Origin: Dicaeum eximium
Taxonomy: Eukaryota > Chordata > Aves > Passeriformes > Dicaeidae
Length of the DNA stretch: 64,000 nucleotides
Direction: 5' to 3'
NCBI GenBank assembly: GCA_013396995.1
Contig: VWZP01009169.1
Span: forward strand, 1,922,218-1,986,217
Shown here: piece by piece, positions 38,434-50,639 of the stretch
Numbering within the stretch: the stretch's first letter is position 1
How the letters are laid out: each line of letters starts with the position of its first letter
The notes under the pieces: model-generated
Told to the model about the DNA's origin: nothing
The model's input: only the letters and a program-made list of their open reading frames with translations
The model's database searches: none
Program-made: the position numbers and the translations under genes

Positions 38434-38656
38434 AATGTAACAAGGGGGGCAGTGCATACAGGAATTGACAAAATGCATGCAATTTAAAAACACAGGATCA
38501 GTATATGTAGCATAAAAAAAGGAGAGGCAAGAACATTTTTTACTGTAAGCATTTTTACTGTCATTCTCTGGATGGTTACCGCTTCATCATTGTCATCATC
38601 ATTTTCAGATGAATCAAGGTAGATCAAATCAATCATGGGCAAAGGATGGAAAAATG
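38248..38656. repeat. Imperfect inverted repeat, arms about 110 bp
   Basis: The outer left arm starts CATTTTTCCATCCTT at 38248, and the reverse complement of the right arm starts with the same 15 bases at 38656. A second exact block, CTTGATTCATCTGA, follows in both. Further matching blocks (GACAATGA, GTAAC, CAGA, ATGCT) extend the arms to about 38350 and 38545. The spacer is about 190 bp. Transcribed RNA could fold into a long imperfect hairpin. No target-site duplication was identified. Confidence 0.8.
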
Positions 38657-38699
38657 AGGATGGGTTCAGGAGGTCTTCAGATGAAATGGCTGAGGTCTT
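38513..38699 (-). pseudogene. Coding-like relic, copy B of an inverted pair
   Basis: On the minus strand an open frame reads SEDLLNPSSFFHPLPMIDLIY, written here as SEDLLNPSS then FFHPLPMIDLIY, followed by LDSSENDDDNDEAVTIQRM and TVKML. It aligns with copy A in the same frame. The differences are substitutions, one 9-nt insertion (LIY) and one 3-nt insertion (extra D/E). The frame-preserving indels suggest that the two copies diverged while coding, or come from related elements. No start codon, splice pattern or known domain supports a live gene. Confidence 0.35.
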
Positions 38700-41549
38700 T
38701 CAGAACAGTGACTGGCTTCAAAAAGCCAGCTGCCAAACAGCCACCATCTCTGCCATGTTTCCGTCCTCTTTTCCCCTCCATACTTCACACCATTACCTGC
38801 ATGCATTTAAAATGTGTGACATCCATAAGGACCTTTGCCCAACTCCTCTATTAATTAATTACTAAAAATATACTTGATCTGTCCTATTAGTACTGTCATA
38901 GCTTTTAATGAACGTATCTTCAACAGATTGCTGGTTACAGGGAATCATCTCCCTGTACTTTTATTCCAAAAGATGCTCCCTGTCTTTGGAGACAGCAGAG
39001 GATCTGGCAGTCCCATTTCTTCAGGAATGGGTGGTAGCACCCACCTCAGAGAACAATATGGATTCAAGCTATAGAGGCCTTAACTCCTGCACTGGAAACC
39101 TCCTGCCTTCTCTCGACGCTGGCTCCGTGTTTTCCAAGGCACATGAGCCCTGCTGCTGAAGCAGGTGCAGCCCTGTAACCCCTCTCTTTCCCTGTATGAG
39201 GGAGACCACTTTTACTTCTGACACCCACAGCTGCTGTGGGCTCCCAGAAATCACTTTTCAGGGCTCGGGGTCTCCTCTGCCACAGAGGGAACAGAAAGGA
39301 GGCCAGTGAGAGAACTGGCAACCACTCAAGGACAGCAGCCTGCTCCTCAACCTCCCCATCTGGCTATCGGCTCTCTCCCATCTCCTCTGGACTTGGCCCA
39401 GGAGAGGGAAGTTTATGAACAGTCCCACTCACTGGATAAATCTGATCTGACATTTGATTTTCCACGACTGACCTCAAACTGGGCCAAGTACAGCAGGAGC
39501 TCTTTGGATGAGCAGCATCCCTGCAATGTGGTCACTTGCCTATCTCACACAGACACTTCTTTGCATCGGTCGAGGAGAGCTTCAGCTGCAGCCAAGGTGG
39601 TATCCAGGACAAGTGAGAAAGACACACTGTATTTCTTCTCCCAGTTCTTGGATTTTGGTCCAACACATAAACATCTGAAGTTGGTTCCATATGTTTTCAT
39701 TATTCTCATTCTCAGCTCTCCTGGGACACAAAAGTTAAGTCTGTTACCTTCCCATTCTGACCCACTGCATCAAGATCTGAACGTGGATCCTGGCCGGAGT
39801 CAATCCACCAGCACTCATCATTCTGAGGGGTTGGACCAGCACACACTGCAGCACAGCATCCTGCTCTTTCCACCATCTCCATAATAAATAAAAATGCCTC
39901 CCAGAATCAGCTATTCCAGGTAAAAAGGACATTTTAAACCACTTTCAGCAACATTTGCTCTGACATCCCACTGTAGAGGGCAGGAAGTAAATATAATTCT
40001 GCATACAGTTTTGGAAAGAACCTGCGTGGACTTAAATCTGGAAATATTTGTGGCTAAATCTGTGATACAAGAAAGAGAAGATGGAAAGACAGGCTATGTC
40101 TGTTTGTAATACTCTAGCTAGGTCTATGTACCCTGATCTGAATTCATCAGTGCAAAAATGGCAGACTAACAACGAATCATAAAAATCTTAAAAATGACAC
40201 AGAAAGTAGTAAAATATCTACTTTCTGTAGAAAAGAGATCTTTTCTGTAGACAAGAGAAAACTTCATTCAGCCAGGCCTTTGAGGGGAGGTTTGTGATAG
40301 CATCTTGTGAACACCAGAGGAGATAAAATTATTCTGTACCCTCCATGCATGTACTGCCGATGGAGGTACAAACACAAATCAATTGGGTTAACCTAAGCAT
40401 ACGAAACCTCAAAAAAACCAGCAATAAACCTTTTTATTCCTCACTGATTCCATTAAAAAAAACTCATGGAAGATGAATGTGGGATGCAACATCCCAAGTT
40501 AAAAACGAGTGATGATTAATATAGTTTTATGGGTCCTTGGCAGACAAACAGGGTAGTGTTTGAGAAAGCAACAAGAAAAGTAACTATCTTGTCATAACAT
40601 CCTCAGGCTTTGGAAAGAACCTGGCTTGATTCCACACGACAGACTAATTGAAGATGTAATACTACTCAAATGCAGCCCACATTAAGCAGATTAAAAACAC
40701 ATTAAGTGAAAGAGTTCAAAAAGAAATTTTAAATGGCTGCACACACCATTGGGATCTCTCTAGTGAGAGGGAATGCCTGTTCTAGGAAGACATCTCTAGA
40801 AAGAACCCACATGAACCTCTTTAGCTGGTGCAGTTTCACATCTCCATCAAGGTCAGAGATCCAGAGAGCAGGCTGGCAAAGCTAAAGTATTTCAGCTATA
40901 CAGCACTCTGTCCAGGCTGTGTAGCCAACATTGCACATAACCACCTCTAGTGTCTGAATGACCTTACATCTGTTTGCACCTGGTGTGACTGGGGGCACAT
41001 TTTGGCACATCTGTGGCTTGGGCTTTGCTTCCTTCCCTCCCACACAAAGGCAGTGATAACTGACAATCACCATCCCTAAGTGCCTGTGTCAATCTAAGAA
41101 CCAGTGTTTCTAGAAGATACAAAATACATAGCAGTAAATAACATACTAAAGAAGTACCTCTTACAGGACAATTTGGCTTGCCTGATGGAATAGTCTGTTG
41201 GTAACTCCACTCAATTTGTCCTGGATATTTGCAGAACCATAGGAAATTTGGGGTGGTAGGGACTTTTAAAGGTCATAATGTAAAGGTACTTGAAAGAAAA
41301 CTGTTGAGGAAAGAATGCATCACTCTTGCAAGGAAAGAGGCAATGACTCCAAGAGGAGCCTGAGTTAATGCAACCCATTAACATCAGCTTTCAGCTTAAT
41401 TCTGTAGTCCAAAGATGTCCAAATCCTTGGATGATTAAGACAAAGCTTACTAAACATATTGTGAGATGGGCATCACATCTGCACTGGTGAGATCATTTTT
41501 GAAAGCCTGTTTAATACATGTGGCCATGCTGACAGAATGATGTTGAAAA

Positions 41550-41880
41550 AAAACGAGAAGAGGGCTATAAAAATAAATATAGGACTGGAAAACATGCCTT
41601 GTGGTGAATGGCTAAAGAGACTCTTTCTGGATTGCATACTGAAAAGGCTAAGAGACTACTTGTTCTGGTGTCTGAGACAACATGAGGAAGAGACTGCTGA
41701 TAACAAATAGCTCATTATGTGAGAAGACAAAGGCATAAAAAGAGCTTGTAGCTGGAAACTGAAACGAGACAGGCTTAGATTAAGTGATGACAACAGAACC
41801 ATGAGAGTGAAAAAACACTGGAACAACTTACTGAGCAACACACTGAATTCTCTGTCACTTCAGGGTGTGAGGAGATGCTG
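41550..41880 (+). mobile_element. Ancient CR1-like LINE relic
   Basis: The segment has GAGGGCTATAAAAATAAATAT, AGATTAAGTGATGAC, CACTGGAACAACTTACTGAG and GAATTCTCTGTCACTT. These match the general pattern of the 3' UTR of old CR1/L3-type LINEs ('ttggaacaacttaccaagg...gattctccatcactt'). It is far more diverged than the copy at 42875. Edges are approximate. Confidence 0.55.
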
Positions 41881-42874
41881 CTCTGAAAATGTACAAATAA
41901 TCCAAGTTTACATGCACAAAGGTAAACTCTCCTTGTTCCTCAGCTCCATCAGTGACCAGGGCTACGTTTGGCATATAAATAAGTCTCCTGTCCAGACAAA
42001 CAGCACAAAATGGTTGGAAAGAGATTCAAAGAGCTCTTGTTTTCTCATAGTGATTGGGAAGCTGGAGTCACAGCGTTTTGGATAAGCAGATTGGAGCACA
42101 AAAGCTTCTCCAAAGGGTTAAAAAAAAAATCCCAACACAAAACCCAACCCTTTCCTCCTCTCTTTAAAATCTGTAGGTAGTTTCATTTGCATTTTCTCAT
42201 TTATACATGTAAGTTGGTTCCTAGAAAGTGAATCAGTATGAAAACTTACCCACTTCCATGCATAAGTTTGGACTTTTGCAGAGCCTCATTACAAGCAGCC
42301 AAAGGGGAAGAGAAAGATTTCCAAATCACAAAACCCTGTTTTGAGTTGCTCTGTTTTCCTTGATCAAGCCAACTGCTGCCATTTTCTTATCCCTTTGGAT
42401 CTACTATAGTCTCTCCAGCAGCCCATCTCAGATGGAGGGCTGCTCACTTTCCCTCAAGCACCATTTCTCCGTTTTACAGCATGCCAGAATGTTGGCTGAA
42501 GGGCCTGTATTATGCATAAAGTATGAACTGCTCAGAAAATCCCAGCAGACTTAGCGCTATTAAGCTCATCTATATTGCATTGAGTTATTAGATACTGTAT
42601 TCTAGCTTGTGATTAGGACAGTGCAGTATCTCCTTGCAATCAGCACTTTGTAAGGAAAATCCCTGCTCAGTGCAAATGCTACTGTCATTCATTGTTCTCT
42701 TGACCTCAGTCACAGCCACTGTTGGGAACCTCTGTTAGTTTTGGCACTCCCAACAATTCCTCCTGTGAAATGCTTGGCTGAATTGGGACCAGAGCTGTAG
42801 CATATTTGCATGAGAATTGCAACACTCATTTCATCACCTGTGAGAGCAGGTCATGACAGATCAAGAATCTTTTT

Positions 42875-43425
42875 TAGTGTGGCCAGCAGGACCAGGACAG
42901 GGATTGTCCCCCTGTACTAAGCAGTGGTGGGGCCTCACCTTGAATCCAGTGCTCAGTTCTGGGCCCCTCACAGGAAAGACATTGAGGTGCTAGAGCATGT
43001 CCAGAGAAGGGCAATGGAGTTAGTGAGGGGTCCAGGACATAAGTCCTACAAGGAGTGACTCAGGGAGCTGGGGTTGTCCAGTCTGGAGAAAAGAAGGCTC
43101 AGGGGAGATCTTATTGCCCCACAATTATCTGAAAGGAGGCTGTGGCAAGGTGAGGACCAGTCTCTTCTCCAGGCTTGTAGTGATAGGACAAGCTGAAACA
43201 GCCTCAAGTTGTGTCAGGGGAGGTGGTTTGGGTTGCATATTAGGAAAAATTTCTTCCTAAAGGGTTGTCAAGCTTCCAACAGGCTACCCAAAGAAGTGGT
43301 GGATTCACCATCCCTGGAAGTGTTCCAAAAATGAGTGGATGTGGCACTTTGTGGTACAGTTTAGTGGCCATGGTGGTATTAGGCCAGAGGAGATCTTGAA
43401 GGTTTTTTCCAATCTTATGATTCTA
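42875..43425 (+). mobile_element. CR1 LINE fragment, about 550 bp of the 3' end
   Basis: The order of blocks is that of avian CR1: GGGGCCTCACCTTGAATCC, AGTGCTCAGTTCTGGGCCCC, AGGGCAATGGAG, AGAAAAGAAGGCTCAGGGGA, GATCTTATTGCCCCACAA, TTAGGAAAAATTTCTTCCTA, TCACCATCCCTGGAAG and finally TTTTTTCCAATCTTATGATTC. It is 5'-truncated, covering the end of ORF2 and the 3' UTR with disrupted frames. It lies antisense to MDGA1. Confidence 0.93.
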
Positions 43426-44831
43426 AAATGAACAGTCTCAGAAGCCAGCTTCCCCCCAGTCAACAGTAACAAAAATTTCCATGGTTTCCTGTGAACCACA
43501 CATGACGCTAGAAACAAGGACTCCAAAATTAAACAAAATGCAACAGGTAGGCATGCAAATAGGAAATTTAGGCATGTCTTTCAATTCCTGGGACCAATGA
43601 TGGATTTGCAGGTTCATTACTGGGATCATGTAAGAAAAGCAACTGTTCTACCTTGAGTAATAGAGGCCAATTATATTTGAATCCGAAGTAACAGCTGAGA
43701 TAAGGAAGGAGTGTGTACACACTTGTGCTTATTTGCATCTGCAATAGAGACACAAAGAAGAATGGAAATCAGGAACTATATGAAGTGAAATAGGGTGAAA
43801 GGGGTACATGTTGGAAATATGATTTCTCCTCACTGAGAAAACACTATTTCCTGGCTTCAAAGAAAAAACAGTTTCTTGCTCAGAAACTGGCCTGAGTGGA
43901 AAAGCACAAAGCTTGTCACTGAGCAGCTCCACAGAAAGCTACAAAAAGTTCCTATGACCTGGCTAAAAACAGAGCCCTCAGCTTCCCTGTAATGTGTCCC
44001 AGCACAGAACTGGAAACAGGGAGATTCACTGGGATGTAGAGAAGCCTCAGCACCTCTGAAATTTAATTCTCCTTTTAACAGATTCCCTACAGGAGTGAAT
44101 GTAATTAGTGTTGTATCAGAGCTTGGGGTCAGGATGGTCCAGCTAATTCGAAACACATCCAGGATGCTCAGTTTTCTACTGGGGCCTCTGTTCATATCAG
44201 GAATATATCAGGGGCTTCTCTAAGTCCCCTTCTCAAAAGTGGCACCACTATTCTGTGCATTGCTTCCATGTGCCTGCCACAATCCCCCAGTCCTCCTGGG
44301 CTTGAGGAAATAGCTCTGGTCCAATGCCAGAATCCAGGGAGCAAGTGAAGAGTGGTATGGGGTTCTGCTCCTGCACTGTCATAGGTGTTGCCTGACATGG
44401 TTTACAGCCCAAAAATCCTGGTAAAAAAGCAAAGGCACAGGCACAACACCATGGCACCACATAGCTCTCTCTGGAAAAGAGGCTGGGGGAAAAGGATCTC
44501 TGCTTCCCTGTGTCAGGTCTGATGGCCTATGCTACCCTGCAGGTGTGGACAGCTGTTTTCACTTCTCTGTGCCTCAGGCCCTTGTGCAGAGGCTGGGAGT
44601 TAACATGAGAAAATGAATCACAATTTTTGTTTGCTTGGTGACTTCCTGGTTTTCCTAGCGAGTTCTGGTCCATGACATCTCTCTCTACCACCAAGAGGAA
44701 GAATTTGATAGGCACAAGCCATTCCCTCTTTTCCTGTTCTGTGACCCCAGGCTCAAAACATGAGAGCTGACCGCAGGTTTCTAATTGGAGCCATCTTCCA
44801 CTTCTTTGCTCCATGACTGCTGAAGCCAGTG

Positions 44832-45358
44832 TGTCCTTGTTTCAGCTGGCACAGAGTTAATGTTCTTCTTAGTAGCTGCTGTGGTGCTCTGTTTTTTATT
44901 TAGGTACAGTGCTGCACTTAGGACTTAGGTTGACAATAATTTTGATAATGCACTGATGTCTTAGTTTTTGGTAAGCAGTGCTTTAACTCATGGACTTTTC
45001 ATTGTCTCATGCTCTGCCAGTGAACAGGTGCACAAGGAGCTGGGAGGGAGCGTGGCCAGGAGAGCTGGCCTGAACAAACCAAAGGAACCTTCCATACCAC
45101 AGAATGTCATGCCCAGTATATAAACTGGAGGGAGATGGCTGAGAGGCACCAGTTGTTCCTTGGGGATGGGCTGGGCATTGGTCAGTGAGCTGTGAGTAAT
45201 TGCACCATGTTCCACTTATTTTTCTTGAGCTTTTCTCCTTCCCCCCCCTTCTCTCCTTTACGTCATTACTACTAATATAATACCTTATTTCAATCACTAA
45301 ATTGTTCCTACCTCAATCACAAGTTTTACCTTTTTTTTGGATCTTCCTCCCATCTGTA
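44832..45358 (+). mobile_element. Solo ERVL-type LTR, nearly complete
   Basis: It starts TGTCCTTGTTTCAGCTGGCA and contains AGAGTTAATGTTCTTCTTAG, TTTCATTGTCTCATGCTCTG, GGAGCTGGGAGGGAGCGTGG, CATACCACAGAATGTCATGC and a TATATAAA box (45117-45124). It then has the T-rich region ending near AATTGTTCCTACCTCAATCA and ATCTTCCTCCCATCTG. This is the common avian ERVL LTR arrangement. No internal retroviral sequence flanks it, so it is a solo LTR with a short 3' truncation. It is antisense to MDGA1. Confidence 0.85.
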
Positions 45359-48300
45359 ACAGATTCCCCATGAACTCAGACACCAGTCCTATTTAGCACC
45401 CTGAGCAGAGAATACCCCCATTCCAGGATCCACAATGCTTTCTCTGCCTTGGCCAAGCTCCCACGTCTCTTGGACCTGTACTGGTGCTGCACAGGCCCAA
45501 AGAGAAAGCAACAGCTGCAGTGCCAGACTCACTCTCTCTGACCTACTGACTGGAGATAAGCACATGGGAAAAGTACTCACAGTGCATGTTACATCCCTGT
45601 GCAAACAGAAGGAGAGCCAGGACAACCTCTCCCTCCAGCTAGGCTGTCTTGATGCAATCTGGGAATCACCAGCTGTATCACACTTTGGAGAACTTTGATA
45701 CAGGTGGTTTTACCCATGGGCTAAGCCTAGACAGCAACAGGACTCAAAACCAAAGGAGTTTCCTCAGAATGGCAGGATAGCAAGCAGTGGGAAAGTGTCT
45801 GACAGCCCTTTGGCAGCAGTATGCTCCTGTGACTTAAAGACAAGCACATGTGTGGGCGAGACCCAAACACACACAGCCTTGCAGGATGCTCAGCACAAAG
45901 CATTTGAGAGGAGCTGGAGTTGTTTTGTATCCCAACAAGTTGATATATACCTAGGTTCTACAGGGAAAATAGCTGCCATGGCAGGAAAACCTTAGAAGGA
46001 ATGTCTGCATTAGAACAGTATGAGATTTGGTATTCAGCCCTGAAAGAGCCACAGGTGAGCAAATATTTACAGAGAGATGACAAAGATTGTCTGCCATCCA
46101 CTGTGTCTATACAGCTCTTGCCTCTCCCTTCCTGACAAAACTGTACAGCTTGAATGTGTCTCTCTCAATAAAATTAACTTGCTCTTCCTGCAGAGTCTGG
46201 CCAAAAACAGGATAACGGCAGATTATGGAAGGTGTATTTGTTTCTCCCAACAATATCTGAGAAATGGATTAACTGATTTAAACCAGTTCTCTTCTGAACA
46301 AACAAATTCATCTCTCTAGGCAATGAGCTCTCAGACAAGCTTTTACCCAGCCTATTATTGCAGCCACAGAGGTGCTGAGAGATGAGCAATGAGCTGCACA
46401 GAAGCTGAATGCCAGCGCAGGTGGGCTGCAATCTCACACAGTAGAGCCAGGTTCCAGCTTTAAGGCGGGCTCCCACCCTCCTGACGCACATATCTGGGGG
46501 TTTTCCTCTCTCCTTTCACGGTCTTTTACCCAGGGCACAGCGAGGAGGTCTCACTGCACTTTACATCTGACGTGTGGTGCCACAGACTGGACATGCCAGC
46601 TTTGCAAAATCTGTTCCACGGCCTCTGAAATCCCCCTGCCATCTGGGCATTTTGCTTTATGTCTCAAGTCTCTTGTATCTCCTGGCCACCACAGGGTGCA
46701 GACATGCTCTGTCAGACCAATTTCAATCAAAGAGGTGAATCAGAAAAGCTCCCAGGGCATAAGGGAGACTTCCCAAGAAATCTGAGTGGTAGCACATGGG
46801 AACCTTCCCCACAAGGCAGCAAGCAGAGACCACAGCTGTTGCAGGGTAAGACACAACTGTTAAACACTGACAACAAAAATTCAGATCAGCCAAAATTCAT
46901 ACAACTGCTTTACCCTGTGAAATAAGGGTTGTTGTTTTTTTTTTTAAAGCTGCATGTAACAAATGCTACAAAAAACCCCCAGCACTGCGAGCCCTAAGGC
47001 TTTGCTGTATGAACATAAAAGTGTTCCAAACAAGAAGGCTTTAGCTAAGCATCCTTAGCCTGCCAGACTTAAAGCCATCAGGCTGGCAGGAGAGTAGGGC
47101 CAATGAGTCCTACCCAGTAACTTTTGGTACAACCCCATGTGAGGACCCAATCCTAAACTGATGTAAGCACTGTCACAGGCTCCATCCATCAGGCCCTGGG
47201 ACCAATAGATGGTAATTGTTATGACAAATCTGAGGCCAGCTGAAGTCTCTGTGATTATTACTTTGTTCTGAACTGTGGCCATTTGGGTTTACAGCCATGA
47301 CAGAGTAAAACTTCAGCCTGTCCTGAGACTGACAACTCTGATTAGTTGTTAGCAGCCTGGGCATTGGGAAGCAGAGTGAGCAATCCTAATGCCATGGCAC
47401 CCAGGACAGGGCTGCGTGCACAAACACGAGCTCCAAGGAGCTTAATCCCAAACACAATACTGCAAGAAAAAAGTGTGTTGACAATCAGGAATGAAATCCT
47501 CTGCTCTTAACAAGGGGAGCAGAGGGGTGCTATGTATCGAGAGAAATGCAGAAATTACATGTCCACTTTCAGCTCAGTCGCACAAACCTCTATACTACTT
47601 ATTTAGGGATAAGCTGGGAGGATTTCTATCAAAGTGAAACCTAACTACCAAGTCAGGCTTTGTTCAGACTGGGGGTTCAATATCATGCCCATGGCTATGA
47701 ATTATTTTATTCTTTCAACCAATTAAAGTCTCTATGTTTGCAAACATTTAACTTGCACAGTTTGCACAGTTTTCCTTTGGCTTTGAATATAGACACACTT
47801 GCCCCAGAACATCAGTGCATTCTTAAGCCTCTGACGGTGTAAAATGAACCAGAACACACCAGAGTTCTAGCTGGCAGGAGAGCCTGAGGTTTCCCTCTCT
47901 TGGCAGCAACATGTGTACCATGGAGAGCAGCAATACTGAAACATGAATGAAAGAGTAGGAAAGCTCCAGCCACTACAAGAGCAGAAAAACCATCTTCTGC
48001 CCCCACATTACTCCTGAACTGGCTTGGAGGAGAGTATCAGGATGAATTTCAACAATGAAAATAATAAAGAAAAACAGAACAGTCACTATAAATAAATACA
48101 CTCAGAAATTAAACCAACCAGGTCTAAAATTCTTAGCAGATGGCTCCATAGTGCAGCTCACATGGCCAAGCAGCAAGACAGATAAGCCAGCTCAGCCACA
48201 GACAGAGGGGTCAGCTCTGGCCCCTGACAGTCTCATTTCTCTTAGACTCCCTTCATAGCAGGGAGAGCTGCAGGGAGCTCTTAGGAGCCAAAAGCTCCAT

Positions 48301-49785
48301 CTTGGCCACTCTGCAAAAACATCTCCATGCCCAAAGCATGTCTCAAGAGCACTTTTAAGAGAGCAGTTAATATCCAAGCTTATATTTCAGGAGGGGGCAG
48401 GGCACCAGCAAGAAGCACTGACATTGAGCTATGCCTTCAACAGCTGATCGAAACAGTTTAATGCATTTCCATTTCCAGTGGCATGGATCCAGCAATGTTT
48501 CTTACTTATTTACAGTATCACCCCCTCCCCTGCTCCCCACTCTTGTGTTTGCTACATAGATAACACGGGAAATTGATGCTGACTATCGCCTGCCTGATGT
48601 ACTGCACTGCCAATGGGTTCAGCAGGATTTTAAAGAGGAATGAGTCAACAGTGTGTGACCAGGAATAACATTTGCCAGTGTGTGAGCTTGAATAGGAAAA
48701 CATATCTGTGCCCACCTGAACATTAGTTAAAGTGACAATGGCAACAGATGCCCCAGCAGGATGGGTTCTGGCAGTCTTCCAGAGCCAGACCTGCTAGTCA
48801 CCAGCCCTATAGCAATGCCTGTGTCTAGGACTATAAATGGATCCTGAAGTCCTGATAACCATCCCTCCAAAGGGAATGCCAGTCTGCTTTCCTGATTACA
48901 CCTAGCATTCACTATGCTTTGAAGATAAAGCACAATAACCCACCTGCTGCCTAATGTGGCAGAACTTTATCTAAGGGCAATAAGTGTAATCCTTTGGAGA
49001 TCAATCACAGATGATTGGGAGCTATTACTTTAGATCCAGAAGAGGTAAAATTCACAGGCCATGTTATTGCAGAGAAAGAGATACTCAGGTGAATTCCTTT
49101 CCTAGTCTTTCTTCCTGCAAAGATTTCACCTGGTGTGTGATCCCAACATGGGAAATAGGACCAACTTTCAGACTTGGCTATTGAAAACAAAGTCAGCCCT
49201 ATAAAACTATCACCCCTTCCTCCTACTCTTCTTTCATTGCGCACTCAGAGACACCAAAACCTCTGCTAAAGACAAAAATGGCAGCAGCAACAACAGCTCC
49301 AACAGAGCAACAGAGTAAATGTCATATTCCCCATGGTAAGACAGTCATCTCAAGGGCTACCTCTAGCAACAGCCAGGGCTTAGAGTCACTACTAACCTTT
49401 GTAATTCCTGGAAATACTGTTTTGACCTGTCTTTTAGGTTACATGGCTAATACAGGTCTTTCAGTTTTTTGTTACATACTTGCTAAATTAGTATCCAAGT
49501 AGCATCCTTTTCACATGCATGTGCGATCCACACATGCATGCTTTCTTTCCTCTTCTCATGCATAGCAGCTCAAATGACACTACTGAGTTCCAAAACCCAG
49601 ACTGCTGCACATTTTCAAGCCCAGTGTGTGTTTCACAGCCTTAGACTAGTTCCCCTACACAGGGTGGCCCAGCCCTGATTTTAAACACACCTCTGCAGAG
49701 GATTCATTCTTCTGGTGGGATTTTCTCAAGTACCTGGTCCTGAAAAAACCCCTTGATAAAAGCATCAGTGATAGCATTGATATTA

Positions 49786-49955
49786 CAGAATCACAGAATC
49801 ACGAGGTTGGAAGAGACCTTCAAGATCATCGAGTCCAACCCAGCCCTAACACCTCAACTAAACCATGGCACTGAGTGCCACATCCAGTCTTTTTTTAAAC
49901 ACATCCAGGAACGATGACTCCACCACCTCCCTGGGCAGGCCATTCCACTCCATTA
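49786..49955 (-). mobile_element. CR1 LINE 3'-end fragment
   Basis: The plus strand begins TTACAGAATCACAGAATCAC, the reverse of the CR1 terminal repeat, then GAGGTTGGAAGAGACCTTCA, AGATCATCGAGTCCAACCC, ATCCAGTCTTTTTTTAAACA and CACCTCCCTGGGCAGGCCAT. It is well preserved, hence relatively young, and in the same orientation as MDGA1. Confidence 0.95.
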
Positions 49956-50312
49956 ATATTTTTATTTCAAGACTTCCAAGTACTATGTTTATTATGATCC
50001 ACAAATCTTTGATTAGATGGATCAATTTTACTCTTTACTGTTTTGAAGATACAGGAAAAAGTGACAAGACATTGCCAATCCAAGTGTGTATTCCCAGGAG
50101 TTCTGACAAGCCCAGTCTCTCGCTATAACCATTATACAACCATTATTATGTTATAACCATTTCTTCATCTTAAACACAAAGGTATAAGGCTGCACAGACT
50201 TTCATAAACTTATTAATCTTTCAAAGCTCTATACTACAGACCAAGAAGTCCAGGGAACAGATCATCCATCCTGTCAGAGAGCTGATGGTAGACAATTTCA
50301 GCTCATAAGCTA

Positions 50313-50382
50313 AAAGAAAAGCAATTTCTTCTGCTTTCTAAATACAAAAAGAAAAACAACTTTTTCTACTTTCTAAATACAG
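50313..50382 (+). repeat. 35-bp direct repeat, two copies
   Basis: Unit 1 (50313-50347) has AAAGAAAAGCAATTTCTTC then TGCTTTCTAAATACAA. Unit 2 (50348-50382) has AAAGAAAAACAACTTTTTC then TACTTTCTAAATACAG. The period is 35 bp with a few mismatches. It looks like a simple local tandem duplication. Confidence 0.8.
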
Positions 50383-50639
50383 GGGGAAAAAAATACTAAA
50401 AATTCCAAACACCTTTTCTTGACAGCTGACTTGTTCTTTTTGTCTTCTTATTCTCTTCCCACTCTTGCAGTGCAGTTGGAAAAGCCTATTTCCGGACTAG
50501 TTTGTTACAATACAGCACTATATGCATGAGGATGAAGGGAGAAAACCAAGGGGAAAGGGAAACACAGAAACAGGTTCTGACATCTAATCAGATCTGCTGT
50601 ATTGATTTTGCGACTTTAGCTCGGGAGCAAATCAGGGAA

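Noticed and set aside
39306..39884. 192-codon plus-strand frame followed closely by AATAAATAAA.
   Set aside because: The poly(A)-like hexamer is suggestive, but the composition is generic (many Ser/Pro/Leu), no domain is recognised, and no promoter or splice evidence was seen.
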